Shown here in pieces: positions 11,901 to 22,995 of a stretch of 64,000 nt of DNA. Position 1 is the stretch's first letter. Each line of letters begins with the position of its first letter. Both the position numbers and the translations under genes were made by a program. The DNA is from Plectrocnemia conspersa. Lineage: Eukaryota; Arthropoda; Insecta; Trichoptera; Polycentropodidae. A model generated the notes under the pieces. That model saw only the letters and a program-made list of their open reading frames with translations. It was not told where the DNA came from and searched no databases. Location: positions 62,001 through 126,000 of the forward strand of contig VTFK01000294.1 of NCBI GenBank assembly GCA_009617715.1, given 5' to 3'.

Positions 11901-14900
11901 ATCCTATCTAAGATATTTTCGGCGCTGACGTTTTCGGCTAACTGACACAAAATATCCAGACAGTTCAACTTTGAAGTGCAGTGATGAAGTCCTCTGATAC
12001 ATGACGTGACCAGAGAAGTTATGATTATTAACCCTTCGCTGTCCGGATTAACATATTTCTTATCGCTGAAGCCTTTGGCGTTGCATTTGGATTTGTTGAT
12101 AGTATTAACATCTATAGTTTTGAACTTTTCTCCAGATTTGTTGGCGTTGTCGATCGTCTTAGATACACCTTCATTGTTCACGTCGATCGTAACGTTGGAT
12201 TTATTTTCACTTTTGTCTTTATAATTTTTCTTCTCGTTTGGGTTCTCTGTGAATATGTTTATAATGTTGCTAATGTCTTGGTATATCCTGGATATTTTTT
12301 CATCGGGCGGTAGTATCGTTTGACGCGAGAATATTAACATGTACGATTGCAAAAATGAATAAAAATATTCAGGAAACAATCTGAAATTAAAAAAAAATTA
12401 CGTTAAGAGCTGATGACGCATATATACGTCATTTTTAAAACCATCACTGCTTGACTTGCGTCCAATACAAAAATTTAAAATATCAGCAGGCTTGTTATTT
12501 TAATATTAATGAGCTAACTTTGAGCACTCTCACTGTAAAATAAATATTTATATAACATTCTTTTTTAATTTGATTTAATGTATCATAAATGATTTCTATA
12601 GAAAATAATACGAAATAAATGAACGTAACAAAACTATTTTATATTAATTTTATAAAAAATAGAGAGCCTCTGAATTGATATACAAAAATCACAAAAACCG
12701 AATAATATATAAAAATATGTAAAATAAATAAACCAAATCTAATATTAAAAAAGTTTTAAAACAAACTAATACAAAAAAACACTAAAACAAATCAAAGCAA
12801 TAAAACGTTGAGAATCACTAATTTTTTTCCTATAATATACTATAAATGCAATATAAAATAATAATAAACAAATAACAACATAAATAATTATGGAAAAATA
12901 CATAAAATTAACTCACTCTCAGGTAGGGTTTTCAATCGAATATTCAAAATATTTGCCCAATTTTCAACTATATATATATTCAAATACTTGACGAATATTC
13001 ATTTGTATTATTTTAAATGAAATTTGAAAAATATCGTAAAATGAAACTATTTATATACTTGTGGGTAGTTATTTCTTCTTTTAATGTACCCGGGTGAATA
13101 GTGCTGCTGCAGGACAATGAGACGCTTCTTCTCAACAAAAAAATGCTTTTACACATTTGAAAAACATTTGTGAATAGAATATGTTTATCGGCCGTCTATA
13201 CTGCGACCGAAATTCGCAGAATTCGCTCGTTGAATGAAACAAAATGTTTGAAAAGTCCAACATTAATTATCGTTTAATACTTATTTAAAAAACAAGTGTG
13301 CGTCGCAAGTTTTGGTGAAGTTTGTGTTATGTTTTTGTTGTTTCAAGACGCTAAGATTTTATTTCAATCAGTTAAATAATTCGATCACGATTAATATACT
13401 TTCAGTTATTTCATTTATGTGCAAATTTGCATAAAACAAACGCCGATACGGATCCGATCTCTATGCATATAAAATTCGTTCCAAACTTCTAGCTATTATA
13501 CATACAATAAGTTTGATAAAATTATGTATTTAAAATGTTGCATAAATTTTGCTGAATTAATTAAATCGCAATTGATCTTAATTCTGGTGATGTGAAAACA
13601 CTGAAATGACGTTCCTGATCAAAAAGTATGTAATAATAAATTAAGCATTTTCCTTTTGACGCCCTCACTGATCAGTAATTCGCACAGCATTGTGTTATGT
13701 ATATTATTGATTAATTAAATATTTTTTCACATCCAATTAATTGATTTTTTACAGTTATTAGTTTAATAAATCTGTAAAAACTGAGAAAAAAATTACGAAT
13801 ATATTTGAATACTTGAATAGTTAAAAACTACGAATGATTGAGAACCCACTCCCAGGTGTATAATAACACATTAATAAATGTGTATAAATAAACTCAATAC
13901 TCAAAGGGTTAATATATTTCCGTCAATGAAAGAACAACGAGATATGGATGTAAAAATAAGATAGCATTTATTATGCAGGAAAAACCTGTAGTGATTTAGG
14001 TATTAGGACATTAAAAGAAGAATAATTAAATAAAAAATACGTACTTTCCTCTTTCATTATCTAAATAAACTTCTGCTGACAATCTAGATTGTGGATTTTT
14101 CTGCGTCATAGAGGTCAATAAATCGGCTAATCTTTTATCGCAATTCTTTGGCAGCTTAACGTTGTGAGGAGTATCGCTGGATCTATAGGCTAAAAGACCA
14201 GATAAATCCCAAGCTGGTGTACCATCATTCCAAAGTTCCAGCAAAGCACACCTATGTGACAAAAAAATCATATAAAATATTAATAACAGCAATAAAAAAT
14301 ATAATGTAAATATCAAAATATTAATTTACCCTGCAGAGAATATATCCATGCTCGGTAATAAATCACCAGCTTTGCACGGTGACTCGTTCAAGAGCAATCC
14401 TCCGCCTAATTTATCGTCAGACGTCAATTTGGCAAAGTTGTCCATTCCTAAAGTTTTCACAAATCTTTCAGGCGCCACGTAGCACAATCGCCTTCTGGAG
14501 GTGTCGAAAAAGTAGCTGTAGTCGGCGGGATTGTCTTCAGGTAAAAAAGTCGGTTTAAATGAAGCGAAATCGGCCAACAAAACCCAATTCCACGAAGTCA
14601 GCATTATGTTTTCTAACTAAAATAAAACAAGTGAAAAAATAATTTATTAAAAAATTAGTTTAATTATTCGTGATTTTTATAAAATGAAAAGTTATTAGTT
14701 ATAGTTTGTATAATCACATGGTGTACACAATTATCAGACATGTATTTCTTGTCTAGTTTCTATATAAATACTATCATTTCAATTTCATATGAAATTTTTA
14801 CAAGGAATATTAGTTTATGAATTCATAAAGTTGTATAGACGTGTATATCTAGAAAAGTAGCATTCATTGGCAATTTTAACTTTTAAACCAGAAATGGATA

Positions 14901-16532
14901 GTTTTGATATCAAGAAAGGTAAATATTGTTTTATTTTTCAATATATTTTTGATCTGCTATAATGTTTCAAAATGGCGGCTATAGAAAAAATAAAAAAATA
15001 TAATTTTTTTTTTTTAAATTTTCAGTGATTGGATGTAATCTATGTTAGGTCATAAAAAATAAATTATATATGTATATCTTACTTTTATATCACCATGACA
15101 TATTCCCAGCTTGTGACATTGATATAGAGCGTATAACACTTGAAACGTTATCCACTTTCTTTCGAGAGGCGATAAAAATGGTCTCGTCGATATGCGATCG
15201 TATAAACTAAACTTAACATATTCTCTCATTATTAATCCAGCCTTCTCGGTTAGCTGTAAACAGATTATTATTATTATTGAATTTATAATTTATATATAAA
15301 TAAGCGAAAGAATACTTACGACAATCTTTTGAAAAGGCAAACAGTTCGACGCATTTGCCAATTGAGTTCTAATGTATTCTAGTCTTTCTCTATGTATACT
15401 TAGTGGAAGCGAAGGATCCTGTATTGCAAATACTTTCACTACTATCAGGCCCTCTTGAGATTTTGCTCGGGCGACTTTGAAGAATCTGGTCGATCCCAAG
15501 CTGAAATTTATCATATAAAGTTATGGCAATTTTTCACTCGATAATGATGATATTTATTGTAATAAAAAAGTACACAAATTTGAATATAAAAACTGTACAT
15601 CTAATATTCAATTAGGTTTAATCAGAAATCTTTTGGATGAGTTGCCTATCAATGTTTAACGTGAATATACACTGTGCGACTTGGCAAGTCGTGAGTTGCC
15701 TATCAATGTTTAACGTGAATATACACTGTGCGTTAATCAAGAGTTAAAAAAAAAAATTTTGAAGTGGAGCTTTGCTTGGCATTTTTGGATCAGTCAGTGG
15801 CGACTTTGTTCATTATTTGCATCTTTTGCAACTACAATTAAAATTTTTACGATTCCATATAGTATAGGAGAGTAGTTTTACATCAATACATTAAATTAAA
15901 ATGAAATATCGGAATACGTTTAGCTCATTGGCAGTTGCAGAAAATAAATTATTAATTAGGAAGTCAATAGTATATTTTATATTAAGGAACAAATTAAAGA
16001 ATGAAATAAGGTTATACAACTGAGCAGTAATCATGTTCCAAATGTTTTCAAAATAAAAATCGAAATATGGTACAAAATATTAAACTACTAATATTTTCCA
16101 ATACTCAAGACTTGGCAAAGGTGAGAGATGTAGCAAATTAAATCTTTGACACTTTGCAAGACTGTGGGGAAGAAATGGAAAATATGACAGAAAAAAGCAG
16201 GACTTCGTTGGAAGCGGACAGCATAGAGCCGGCAGTAGGTTAGTGAAGGAAAGTTAAAAGAGCATAAAAAGGCTTCAGATAAATGCAGTACATTTAAGAG
16301 GACTTATCAACAGCGAGATTGCCAAGATGGAGGATGATTAAGGTAGAAAAGAACATATGATGTCATGTGGTGGATCTAGTCAAGATGCACAATACAATAA
16401 TACAATAACAACGTCATGAAAATAAATTATATGAATTCACCTCTGATCAAAATATAAATCATGATGATCTGTCAAATAGTGTTCGACGGGTAAAATTTGT
16501 GACGGGGCGACCGCCACCAGCTGGTTTCCCAT
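2689..16532 (-). CDS. PIK3R4: VPS15 / PIK3R4, regulatory subunit of class III PI3-kinase (24 exons)
   Basis: VPS15 is the membrane-anchored scaffold of the VPS34 phosphatidylinositol 3-kinase complexes that act in autophagy and endosomal sorting. The coding exons, 5' to 3', are 16532-16441, 15500-15320, 15253-15083, 14616-14330, 14251-14045, 12380-11695, 10336-10224, 10151-10043, 9980-9832, 9762-9619, 9555-9439, 9379-9245, 9175-8880, 6463-6339, 6213-6028, 5953-5878, 5497-5402, 5319-5173, 5100-4990, 3975-3803, 3739-3581, 3463-3312, 3239-3058 and 2905-2689. They sum to 4,311 nt (1,436 codons plus stop), all GT/AG and in frame. The human protein is 1,358 residues. The domain order is kinase-like, HEAT, linker, WD40. 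The start [12 protein letters not shown] fits the family's N-myristoylated N-terminus. No frameshift or premature stop was found, so the gene looks intact. Exact choices at a few junctions are inferred from reading frame and family similarity. Confidence 0.95.
3976..4989 (-). other. VPS15 intron between exons 19 and 20
   Basis: AT-rich intron of 1,014 nt. Near 4023 there is a GC-rich stretch, TAGGGATTTTCAAGTACGGG followed by palindromic GGGTACCC and GGATCC. It resembles a hAT-type left terminus (compare TAGGGTTTTCAATC at 12924). I did not find a matching right end. Confidence 0.4.
6028..9175 (-). CDS. PIK3R4: VPS15 exons 13-15: variable linker before the WD40 domain
   Basis: Exons 9175-8880, 6463-6339 and 6213-6028 encode about residues 798-999. 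Exon 13 starts [19 protein letters not shown] and then becomes Ser/Thr-rich. Exon 14 includes [11 protein letters not shown], matching the conserved EW position. Exon 15 has a serine run ([10 protein letters not shown]). The linker is the least conserved part of the family, so the exon 13-14 junction rests mainly on reading frame and splice consensus. A 2.4-kb intron (6464-8879) lies between exons 13 and 14 and is full of repeats. Confidence 0.85.
6870..7620 (+). repeat. Dispersed repeat, copy A (family 1)
   Basis: This copy matches two other places. Its first half (about 6870-7240) matches 48755-49090 in the same orientation, sharing GAATTTT..CTTCT.AGAAGT, TTGAGC.AAATTC and GGTTTGGGTTTGAACAGAAA. 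Its second half (about 7262-7620) matches 17035-17312 inverted, sharing AAAAATACACATTCACT and ATATATCTACCGG. It contains internal subrepeats of the type CTACTGGTGAAAATAT. No coding capacity was recognised, so it is probably a non-autonomous element or a piece of a longer one. Confidence 0.75.
7845..8130 (+). repeat. Diverged tandem duplication, about 145-bp unit
   Basis: Two adjacent units share an ordered set of motifs: an AGATG.CA/T start, CAAAAT.AAAT.ATAAAAATTA.T, TTC.AGTTCT.TTTA and TGA.TAT. The second unit starts near 7993. The match was aligned by eye and is diverged. Confidence 0.45.
9245..12380 (-). CDS. PIK3R4: VPS15 exons 6-12: HEAT-repeat solenoid
   Basis: These exons encode about residues 313-797. 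Exon 6 is the largest (686 nt). It opens with [14 protein letters not shown], which matches the family, then carries a hydrophilic Asn/Lys/Ser-rich stretch of about 70 residues, probably a disordered loop. HEAT-type helical repeats follow (for example [15 protein letters not shown] and [12 protein letters not shown]). Exons 7-12 continue the solenoid with [52 protein letters not shown], the [11 protein letters not shown] helix and LLNPIDVN. In the known complex this part connects the kinase-like domain to VPS34. Most introns here are under 150 nt. The one between exons 6 and 7 is 1.36 kb. Confidence 0.93.
10337..11694 (-). other. VPS15 intron between exons 6 and 7
   Basis: A 1,358-nt AT-rich intron. 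No coding segment or recognisable element was found. Open frames on either strand here lack codon bias and known motifs. Confidence 0.5.
12924..13848 (+). mobile_element. hAT-type non-autonomous element with 8-bp target duplication
   Basis: A 925-bp element inside the VPS15 intron between exons 5 and 6. Its ends are inverted repeats: TAGGGTTTTCAATC on the left, and on the right the complement of TGGGTTCTCAATCA. Both ends continue into runs of TATTCAA-type motifs. It is flanked by CTCTCAGG (12916-12923) and CTCCCAGG (13849-13856), an 8-bp duplication with one mismatch, which is the hAT signature. No transposase remnant was seen inside. Partial copies lie at 49700-50055 (inverted) and 59911-60135 (direct). 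Confidence 0.82.
14045..16532 (-). CDS. PIK3R4: VPS15 exons 1-5: myristoylation signal and kinase-like domain
   Basis: Exons 1-5 encode about residues 1-312. Gly2 within [11 protein letters not shown] is the expected myristoylation site. The domain begins with [14 protein letters not shown] and has the lysine strand [15 protein letters not shown]. The catalytic loop is CHGDIKLEN (HGDIK at residues 144-148). The metal-binding motif is DFA at about 164-166 rather than DFG, inside [15 protein letters not shown]. The block [13 protein letters not shown] follows. HGDIK and DFA are both typical of VPS15, so they are family traits and not damage. Exon 3 ends exactly after HGDIK (phase 0). The domain is known to hold VPS34 in its regulated state. 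The intron between exons 5 and 6 carries a hAT-type element. Confidence 0.94.
15501..16440 (-). other. VPS15 first intron
   Basis: A 940-nt intron with the perfect tandem duplication described at 15638-15732. The stretch 16130-16370 is purine-rich and less AT-rich than its surroundings. I do not recognise it. Confidence 0.5.
15638..15732 (+). repeat. Perfect 41-bp direct repeat, 54-bp period
   Basis: The segment 15638-15678 recurs exactly at 15692-15732 (it begins TGAGTTGCCTATCAATG and ends CACTGTGCG). A 13-nt unique spacer separates the copies. The identity points to a recent duplication. Confidence 0.95.
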
Positions 16533-17034
16533 TTTAAAGTTCTTCAAGTGTGATTATGATTAAAATAGGCTGGTTTAAAACGAGCGAAGCGATCTCCGAC
16601 TGGAAATAACGCGCAGATAACGCGTTCATATAATAACTGTCAACATGACGTTTTGACATAAAGAATACTTTCTTCATCAACGTTGGCTCTAACGCCAATT
16701 TTTTCGACCATATATTTACAGTTTGATGTTTACATTCGTGGATATAAAAAATAATATATTAGAAAATTTAATAGCGTAAATAATCGCATGTATTATTATT
16801 AAAAATACTTGTTAATTATATCAGCGTCATGCTCAGAAATCAAATTGTTGTGAACATTTTCTCTGGCTTTTGGCTCTAACATCTGCAAAAGTGCCTTTGC
16901 ATCAAAAGGCATTTACTATTCCTTAAATTTGACCAGAATGTCATTTAATTTAATACTATGAATCGTTATTAAATAATATGAATCTTAATTAAACACTATA
17001 AATCCTAACGAAACCAGAAATCTTTGGGTTAACC
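16533..17034 (-). promoter_or_regulatory. VPS15 5' flank and probable promoter
   Basis: Sequence upstream of the VPS15 start codon. It contains a somewhat GC-richer patch at 16575-16640 with GCGCAGATAACGCG. No clear TATA box was found near the start, as is common for housekeeping genes. The transcription start cannot be placed from sequence alone. Confidence 0.4.
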
Positions 17035-17312
17035 CTCAAAGAAAATCTAAAAAATACAATATAGAATCTATCCCAAAAATATTTAAAAAAATATCCCATT
17101 TCAGTGAAATCATGTTGCAATATATTTTCTCCGGTAGATATATATTTTTACTGGGGAAAATGTTACAGTGAATGTGTATTTTTCAGTGAAGTTATATTTT
17201 ACTTGTAAAATCCAACAACATTTCCACCAGTAGATATATATTTCTATTAGCAAAAATATAATTTAACTTATAGGCAGCAGTGAAATTAAATACTGATCTA
17301 AAATATCCATGA
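17035..17312 (-). repeat. Dispersed repeat, copy B (family 1, inverted)
   Basis: Reverse complement of the second half of the repeat at 6870-7620. Shared blocks include AAAAATACACATTCACT, ATATATCTACCGG and AAATATTTTTGGG. It lies just upstream of the VPS15 5' end. Confidence 0.78.
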
Positions 17313-17555
17313 AACTCAATTTGACAGGGACAGGAAACCAGATACTCGTATGAGTGAAATATCTTAACTTTTAACGTTGCGCGATAAATTGTTAAACACA
17401 CTTGAGTCAAAAATGCTCTTAATTAAACCTATCTGTGGTACAAAAAATACAGCTCATAGTTAATATTTATCCGCCCTCAAGTTTAATCTTACAATAACAC
17501 ATGTTAGAATAAAACGTCTTCACGCCTTTACCAATTCGTGTTACAAAACAAAATA

Positions 17556-18454
17556 TTAGGGGAACTCAAACGAAAGGACGATTTTTTAATAATTTTTTTT
17601 AATAACAAATTTATTTTACAATAATATTCTACAAACTAATCTTTACCAGATACAACCTTCTTTCATCGATAAGATAAGTTTTTAATCCCACATTTGTAAA
17701 AACTGACTGGATGTGAATTAAAATATTTAGAAAGAAATGTTTTATCTTCACTAACACTATTATTTTTTTTAATATTTAAATTATGTTGTAGTGACTTAAG
17801 TAAATCATAATCTGATGGTGCTGTATCATGAGAATATGGAGGGTGACAAACAGTTTTCCATTCGAGAGCATTAATTTTTTCTCGCGTGATTCTCGCAGTA
17901 TGAGGCAAGCGCGTCGCCTTGTTCTCGTCGCTTAGTGAGTGTGGAGCTCGCATGTATTGTTTCCACGCCTACCCAATATTTTTTTAACTTCTTTGACTGT
18001 TAAACTATGAATATCTAGTCTTATCTGTTAACTCCTGAATCAACAGTTCTGTATTGGCTTTAATTTCTGCATCTATGCGATCGTCATCGATGATTTTTGG
18101 TGTTCCACTTTTAAGCTTGTATTCCAAACAAAAAAATTTAGATTTAAATTTTTCTCGACTATTTTTTAAATAGACGAATCAGTACAATTTAACCATAGAT
18201 GGCACAATTTTTTTGGGTGCTGTGGTTGCCATTTTTTTGTGAAATTCTTACAGCATACAAGTGCGTAAAAACACCTTACTCGGAACGAACTCTTTCATTG
18301 AAGGGTGTTTTTTTTGTTATGTTCGTAACGCACTATCCAGATGTAAATCCAAACACTACCGACAGAAAGACATGCGACCCGAACGGCAAATAAGTCACAT
18401 CTGACCGTCAAAGTTATTCAGTATAAAAACGTCCTTTCTTTTGGGTACCCCTAA
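17556..18454 (-). mobile_element. Internally deleted mariner-like element
   Basis: An 899-bp element with inverted ends. The left end begins TTAGGGGAACTCAAACGAAA. The right end, complemented, begins TTAGGGGTACCCAAAAGAAA. Both continue into GGACG. A TA dinucleotide flanks each end (17554-17555 and 18455-18456), as expected for mariner/Tc1 insertion. Intact mariners are about 1.3 kb, so roughly 400 bp are missing. Transposase remains read on the minus strand. Confidence 0.88.
17663..18175 (-). pseudogene. Mariner transposase, N- and C-terminal remnants
   Basis: Reading leftward from about 18130, the N-terminal part reads KLKSGTPKIIDDDRIDAEIK and continues IKANTELLIQEL, matching the mariner helix-turn-helix region (consensus-like SGRPxxIDDDxIxxxI). 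After a gap and stops, the C-terminal catalytic block follows: RLPHTARITREK and HPPYSHDTAPSDYDL, which corresponds to the family's HPPYSPDLAPSDY with the last catalytic aspartate. The middle of the catalytic domain is deleted and the frame is broken, so no active enzyme can be made. A second C-terminal fragment is at 48437. Confidence 0.88.
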
Positions 18455-21315
18455 TATTTATATACGATAATTTGTCATGAATATAAAACAACCATGATGT
18501 ATATCTGTTTTCAGATAAGCGTTGAGTTATAGTGAAGAATGGACCGTTCCGCACTGTTCGTTAGTTTTATGTGAAAGTATCTTTACACAAATACTTTGAG
18601 GTAGAAAAATAAAAAACCCGTTTTATTCTCAACGTTCGCATCATAGTACAACAACGTAAAAATAGTAGAAAATAAGTTTTATATCGGATAGAAATGCCGT
18701 AATTTTAATTGGAACGACGTTCTAAAGAATTTCTACTCACTTTGACCCCTGTTTTTTAAATCATTAAGCGTCAAACCGAGCATCGATATTTTTATTTACC
18801 TTCACACAAAACGGGATAGATAAAGCCACTGAACAGGAACATCGATGTATTCCAGTTAGGAATAACTCGTTTAACATAAAACCGTCTACAGAATGCGACC
18901 GAAACGCATTTTGAGGGTCACGTGTTATGTGGCCATTATCTTTATAGGAATTGCTCTGTTCCATTGCCATGGCAGCTGTAATTTATACGATTGCAACCCT
19001 TTTTTTGCACATTCGAAAATTCTCCTCGAATAGGTAGCACTTTTTTGACTTCAGTTAGCATTTAAATGCTAATCTAATCTCGTCTTATTATTATACCCTT
19101 TTTGCATGCTCATATAATCCAGCATTTATAAACATTGCGAAGGGTCGACTGTACTTTTTTTATACAGGATGTGCCAAAATATAGTAATCCGATTTTTTTT
19201 GCTAATAACTTGTGTGCATTTGTTAGTATATCAGCTTACAAGCTTACAATATATTGAAATTCAAGTATGTCTCTTTGTAATTTACTGCTTTAAAAATAAG
19301 CGCGTCTCGCGTTAGGGGTAACTTGTTTCAAGCACTGGTTCTCACATATAAACATGCATACATAAGCACAAAATTTATGTAAGTACAATTGTATATATTA
19401 GATGAAAATAAAACTTATCTACCGACCCTTTTGGTATTAAATTCTGTTTCGGACATGAAAAGGCTAAATTTATCTTTCTCACGCTAAACGTTAGCGTTAA
19501 TTTATAAATAAGCTTTTTTATTGAGCGTGCACCATTGTATAAAAATAATTTAACAAATTTTATCCGCTTTCCGTTCAAGCGTCGGCCAATCGCGAGAAGG
19601 AATTGAAACATTGTCTGCCTCTCGGCTGAAAGCTCGAACGAAATGAAGCAGAAGATTTTTTCTGAAACCAACCTCTTTCGTCTGTTTTCTTATCGTAAAA
19701 TTCAGCCGAATGAGCTCTTTTCATATTGCATTTCAGCGCTTATTCATCCGTGGATCGTTTTAGTGGATCGTTCAGCAATCATATGTAAAAGTATAAAAGA
19801 AGAGGAGGGGGGGCTTAAAAAAGATAATACCGAACGTGAATTTTAAATTTAAGCACGATTTAAATTATCAACTATTAAAAATATGTCTTATAATATCAAC
19901 GAGCGTGTCTTGAAAGTAATTTAATTAATATCCGACGCTGATCGCTAGCTTAATTAATTTCGAGTCAACGGCTGCAATGTTTTGTTATGGCAACACACAA
20001 GCGGCATTTATATAAAGCAATTATTTTTTTATTATTATTCAGATTATATATTTATATTGGTCGTCTAGACTAAAATTATGTATATTGAAGTTATTTATTT
20101 TATTACCTACTTTATCTTGCTTTAGGTAATTTAATATATATTTTAACGGTTGTTTTTAAATATTTATTTAATGGACGTCTAGTGGCGTCTGTGCTGCGTC
20201 TCAATCACAGAAAAAACAGTAAAAAAACATTAAAGCATCATTGAAAAAAGAAAACATATTACGCATAATTAGGAACAATATGAAAATAATGTATAAAAAA
20301 TATTATTTGGTACCCCGACCGCTTCAGTGGATAAAAAATATCGCCCCCAATATTGCGCCGCCCGGGATTTTCTAGCATCTTCTTCCCGAGTTACGCCCCT
20401 ATGTACATCTTAATCTATCATGAAATACTATATATTTTCAAAAAAATCAAGTAATCCTTTTTAGTACTATCTTATATTTATCAATTATTCCTCTTATATA
20501 TTTTTCTTTATCCTCTTTATTATTCAACAAAAATATTTTAGTTTTATTTGTATATAATTTTAATTAATTTATTTATTATAAGAAAATATAAAATCAAATT
20601 TATAATTCTATAATTACGCAATTTTATTCTTTAAAAAAATAAAAAAATATAGTCGCGGATCCTGGTAAAAAGTTATGGTGCTGCCATATTATAATTTTAT
20701 AAATGTGCTTTGTCAATGACATAAAAAGCATACAGCCAAATTGGGCAAGATAAACCTGATCACTATTAATCATGTTTTATTGTAATCAATATTATTTTCA
20801 TGCAAATCCATTGTTTACACTTAATATTTTTCTTCACTATATTTTTTGGCTATTTATTCTTATTCCATTTTTTTAGAATTAAATCTCGAAATATTTTTTC
20901 TTGTTACCTTAAAAAAACGTAAAATCTATGATAAGGTTTGCCATAAACACAAAGGAGGAATATAAGCCTTAATTGAAAATTATGATATTTATTTTAATCT
21001 TTGAATCTAAAACCTTCCTGTGGTTACAGAAGCATAATATATTCATATTTATGTGAAAATAGAACGGAATCTGAATAATTTAGAGAAGTCACTTAGTGCA
21101 AACCTTTTCTTGGAATAATTAAATATGTTAATCTAAAAAGAACCACGTGTAAAATGCCAATCAATGCTTAATTTAAATAATGATCAAAATTTATAATGTT
21201 TTTCGTCTGAAAACATAATATTTTTTGATAATGTTATTTTTATTGAATAAGAGTGTTATATAGCAACCAAACATTTCGTTTTGGTTTTGATCAGTCACCA
21301 TTCATTATATAAAAT
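18455..21315. other. Gene-poor stretch, no gene found
   Basis: Mostly AT-rich. Moderately GC-richer patches occur at 18500-18960, 19560-19850 and 19890-20000. Around 20341-20402 a GC-rich block ending GAGTTACGCCCCTATGTA resembles a DNA-transposon terminus (complement TAGGGGCGTAACTC). No second end was identified. No exon was recognised. Confidence 0.5.
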
Positions 21316-21411
21316 TATAGTGACAATCAGTCACTATATTTAATCTTAAGAAATGAAATATTATTTAATTAAAATATGTATTTAAAATTAAATAATATTT
21401 CATTTCTTAAG
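21316..21411. repeat. Two adjacent perfect stem-loops
   Basis: The first is TATAGTGAC, a 5-nt loop, then GTCACTATA. The second has perfect 26-bp arms (21345-21370 and 21386-21411, beginning CTTAAGAAATGAAATATT) around a 15-nt loop. The long perfect stem suggests a recent inverted duplication, a small palindromic element or a structured RNA. No transposon ends were identified. Confidence 0.85.
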
Positions 21412-21589
21412 AAAATTACTATACAAGGTTTTCACGGATTGATGGTCTCATTGTTTTTAGTCTCATGTACAAACATATATATGTATGTATATTCTTTTTT
21501 ATTTGAAACGTGCAAAATCAATGTCTGCCGAAACTAATACCGAATTTGTTTCCTGTTCAGAAAATGCTCTCGTGATATTTTGAATTGCA

Positions 21590-21970
21590 TTTTTATTGTG
21601 CCACTGCACAATCGAAACTCGGATCAAGCGGTATTCGAACGTGTTCACGTTCCGGTTGGTCGTAACGAGCGCCGGTAACGGCCATGCCCGGCTTGGAAAA
21701 ATTTGACGGCCTAAGTATGAGTTATTCGACGACGCTACGGGGCATTATTCAAATATGCCTCCATTTTATTTTTATTTACTGTTGGGAAATTGTGATAAAC
21801 CGCCGTGGCGACTTAACGACGCAATTTATCTCTAAAATTTTGATTAAAAAATATAAGCTGTTGAGATCATGGCCGATGGTTATTCGGTTATGGCCGTCTA
21901 CCAAGGTTGATATAACTTCATCTTGCGATCGTATCAAGTCGATGGTAGCGTCATTTTAACACATTGAATA
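21590..21970. promoter_or_regulatory. GC-elevated island, candidate regulatory DNA
   Basis: This block is clearly richer in CpG and sequence complexity than its flanks (for example 21610-21750). A 91-codon open frame on + (21684-21959) has no recognisable motif, so I favour conserved non-coding DNA over a gene. Conservation cannot be judged from one sequence. Confidence 0.3.
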
Positions 21971-22659
21971 CCGTGTGCACAATTTTGTGCTTTTCGTCAT
22001 TTCAACTTCATATAACAAATCACAGGTTAAACTGCATATTTATCGTAACGTATTCATTTAGTGCCAAAGATGTTACTACATAATATTATATTAATTAAAT
22101 TGAAAATAGGCAGGCAGTGTATATTTTAATATTATTCTATAGATAATTTCGATCTCACATGATTATTATTATTTATTATATTAAAAAACACAATAAATCT
22201 ATTTTATAAGTCAATTAATTCTTAATAGCCTGAAGAGCATAACTCAAGTGTCGATGATTAGTCCACGTCCAATACATTTATAAATATATTAAAGAAATTT
22301 GACTTATTTTATATTGCTAGCAGGTGATAATTTAAAAAAAATTCTAACATGTCTCGTAAACATTCTTTGTTTGCATTTCACAATTTAGGGGCAATTTATA
22401 CTTTTGGGGGTTATCTCTTTTGAGTTAATTTATTAAGCGTCATTGTTTTAGTGATGTATTTTCTATTACAAAAAAATTAGTTTAGTGTTAAAATGTTTTT
22501 TTAATAGGTTGATAATGCAAATGTGTTTAATAGTTATTTTTTAAGAAAAAAAGAATAATCTCTATTACTAGACATTTTATAGTAAAAAGGATAATACAGC
22601 TAAAAAATATACATAATAATTAGGTTATCTTGTGTAAAGATACATACTAATTAAGTTAA

Positions 22660-22995
22660 CTTTATTGTAAAAAGTAGTTAATAATTAAGTAATTGAGTTT
22701 CTCTAACCAAGCACTTTTACGACGATGAAGTAATTTGAAAATCGTTTCATTCCTTTCAACATTATCAGATTGAAATGTTTTGCCAATCCGTAAAATTGCA
22801 AAAATTACGACGATCCGTAGTCGTAAACGTAACGACGGCAGTACGTTATAAAAACGACAATGAAGCATTAATAAAACGTGATTTAATGAAAACACCCGCG
22901 GGAACGACGAACGCTTAATAGGTTAACTGCGTCGAAGGTTTAAAGTTTAAACTTCAACTATTAAATTAGGGACGCGCGCGCGTTAAGAAATCCAA
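22660..22995. promoter_or_regulatory. Candidate regulatory island with TTTACGAC motifs
   Basis: Higher-complexity block with TTTACGAC at 22716-22723 and its complement GTCGTAAA at 22820-22827, plus several ATTACGACGA-like variants and a CG-rich end (ACGCGCGCGCGT near 22973). TTTAYGAC is the type of site bound by Caudal and posterior Hox proteins. The functional reading is inference. Confidence 0.3.

Noticed and set aside
11700..12224. Open frames on the + strand at 11700-11894 and 12006-12224
   Set aside because: They lie opposite VPS15 exon 6, whose minus-strand frame encodes the HEAT repeats. They are shadows of that exon.
21684..21959. 91-codon + strand frame as a gene
   Set aside because: No family motif, no splice context and no codon bias. 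The surrounding composition fits non-coding regulatory DNA.
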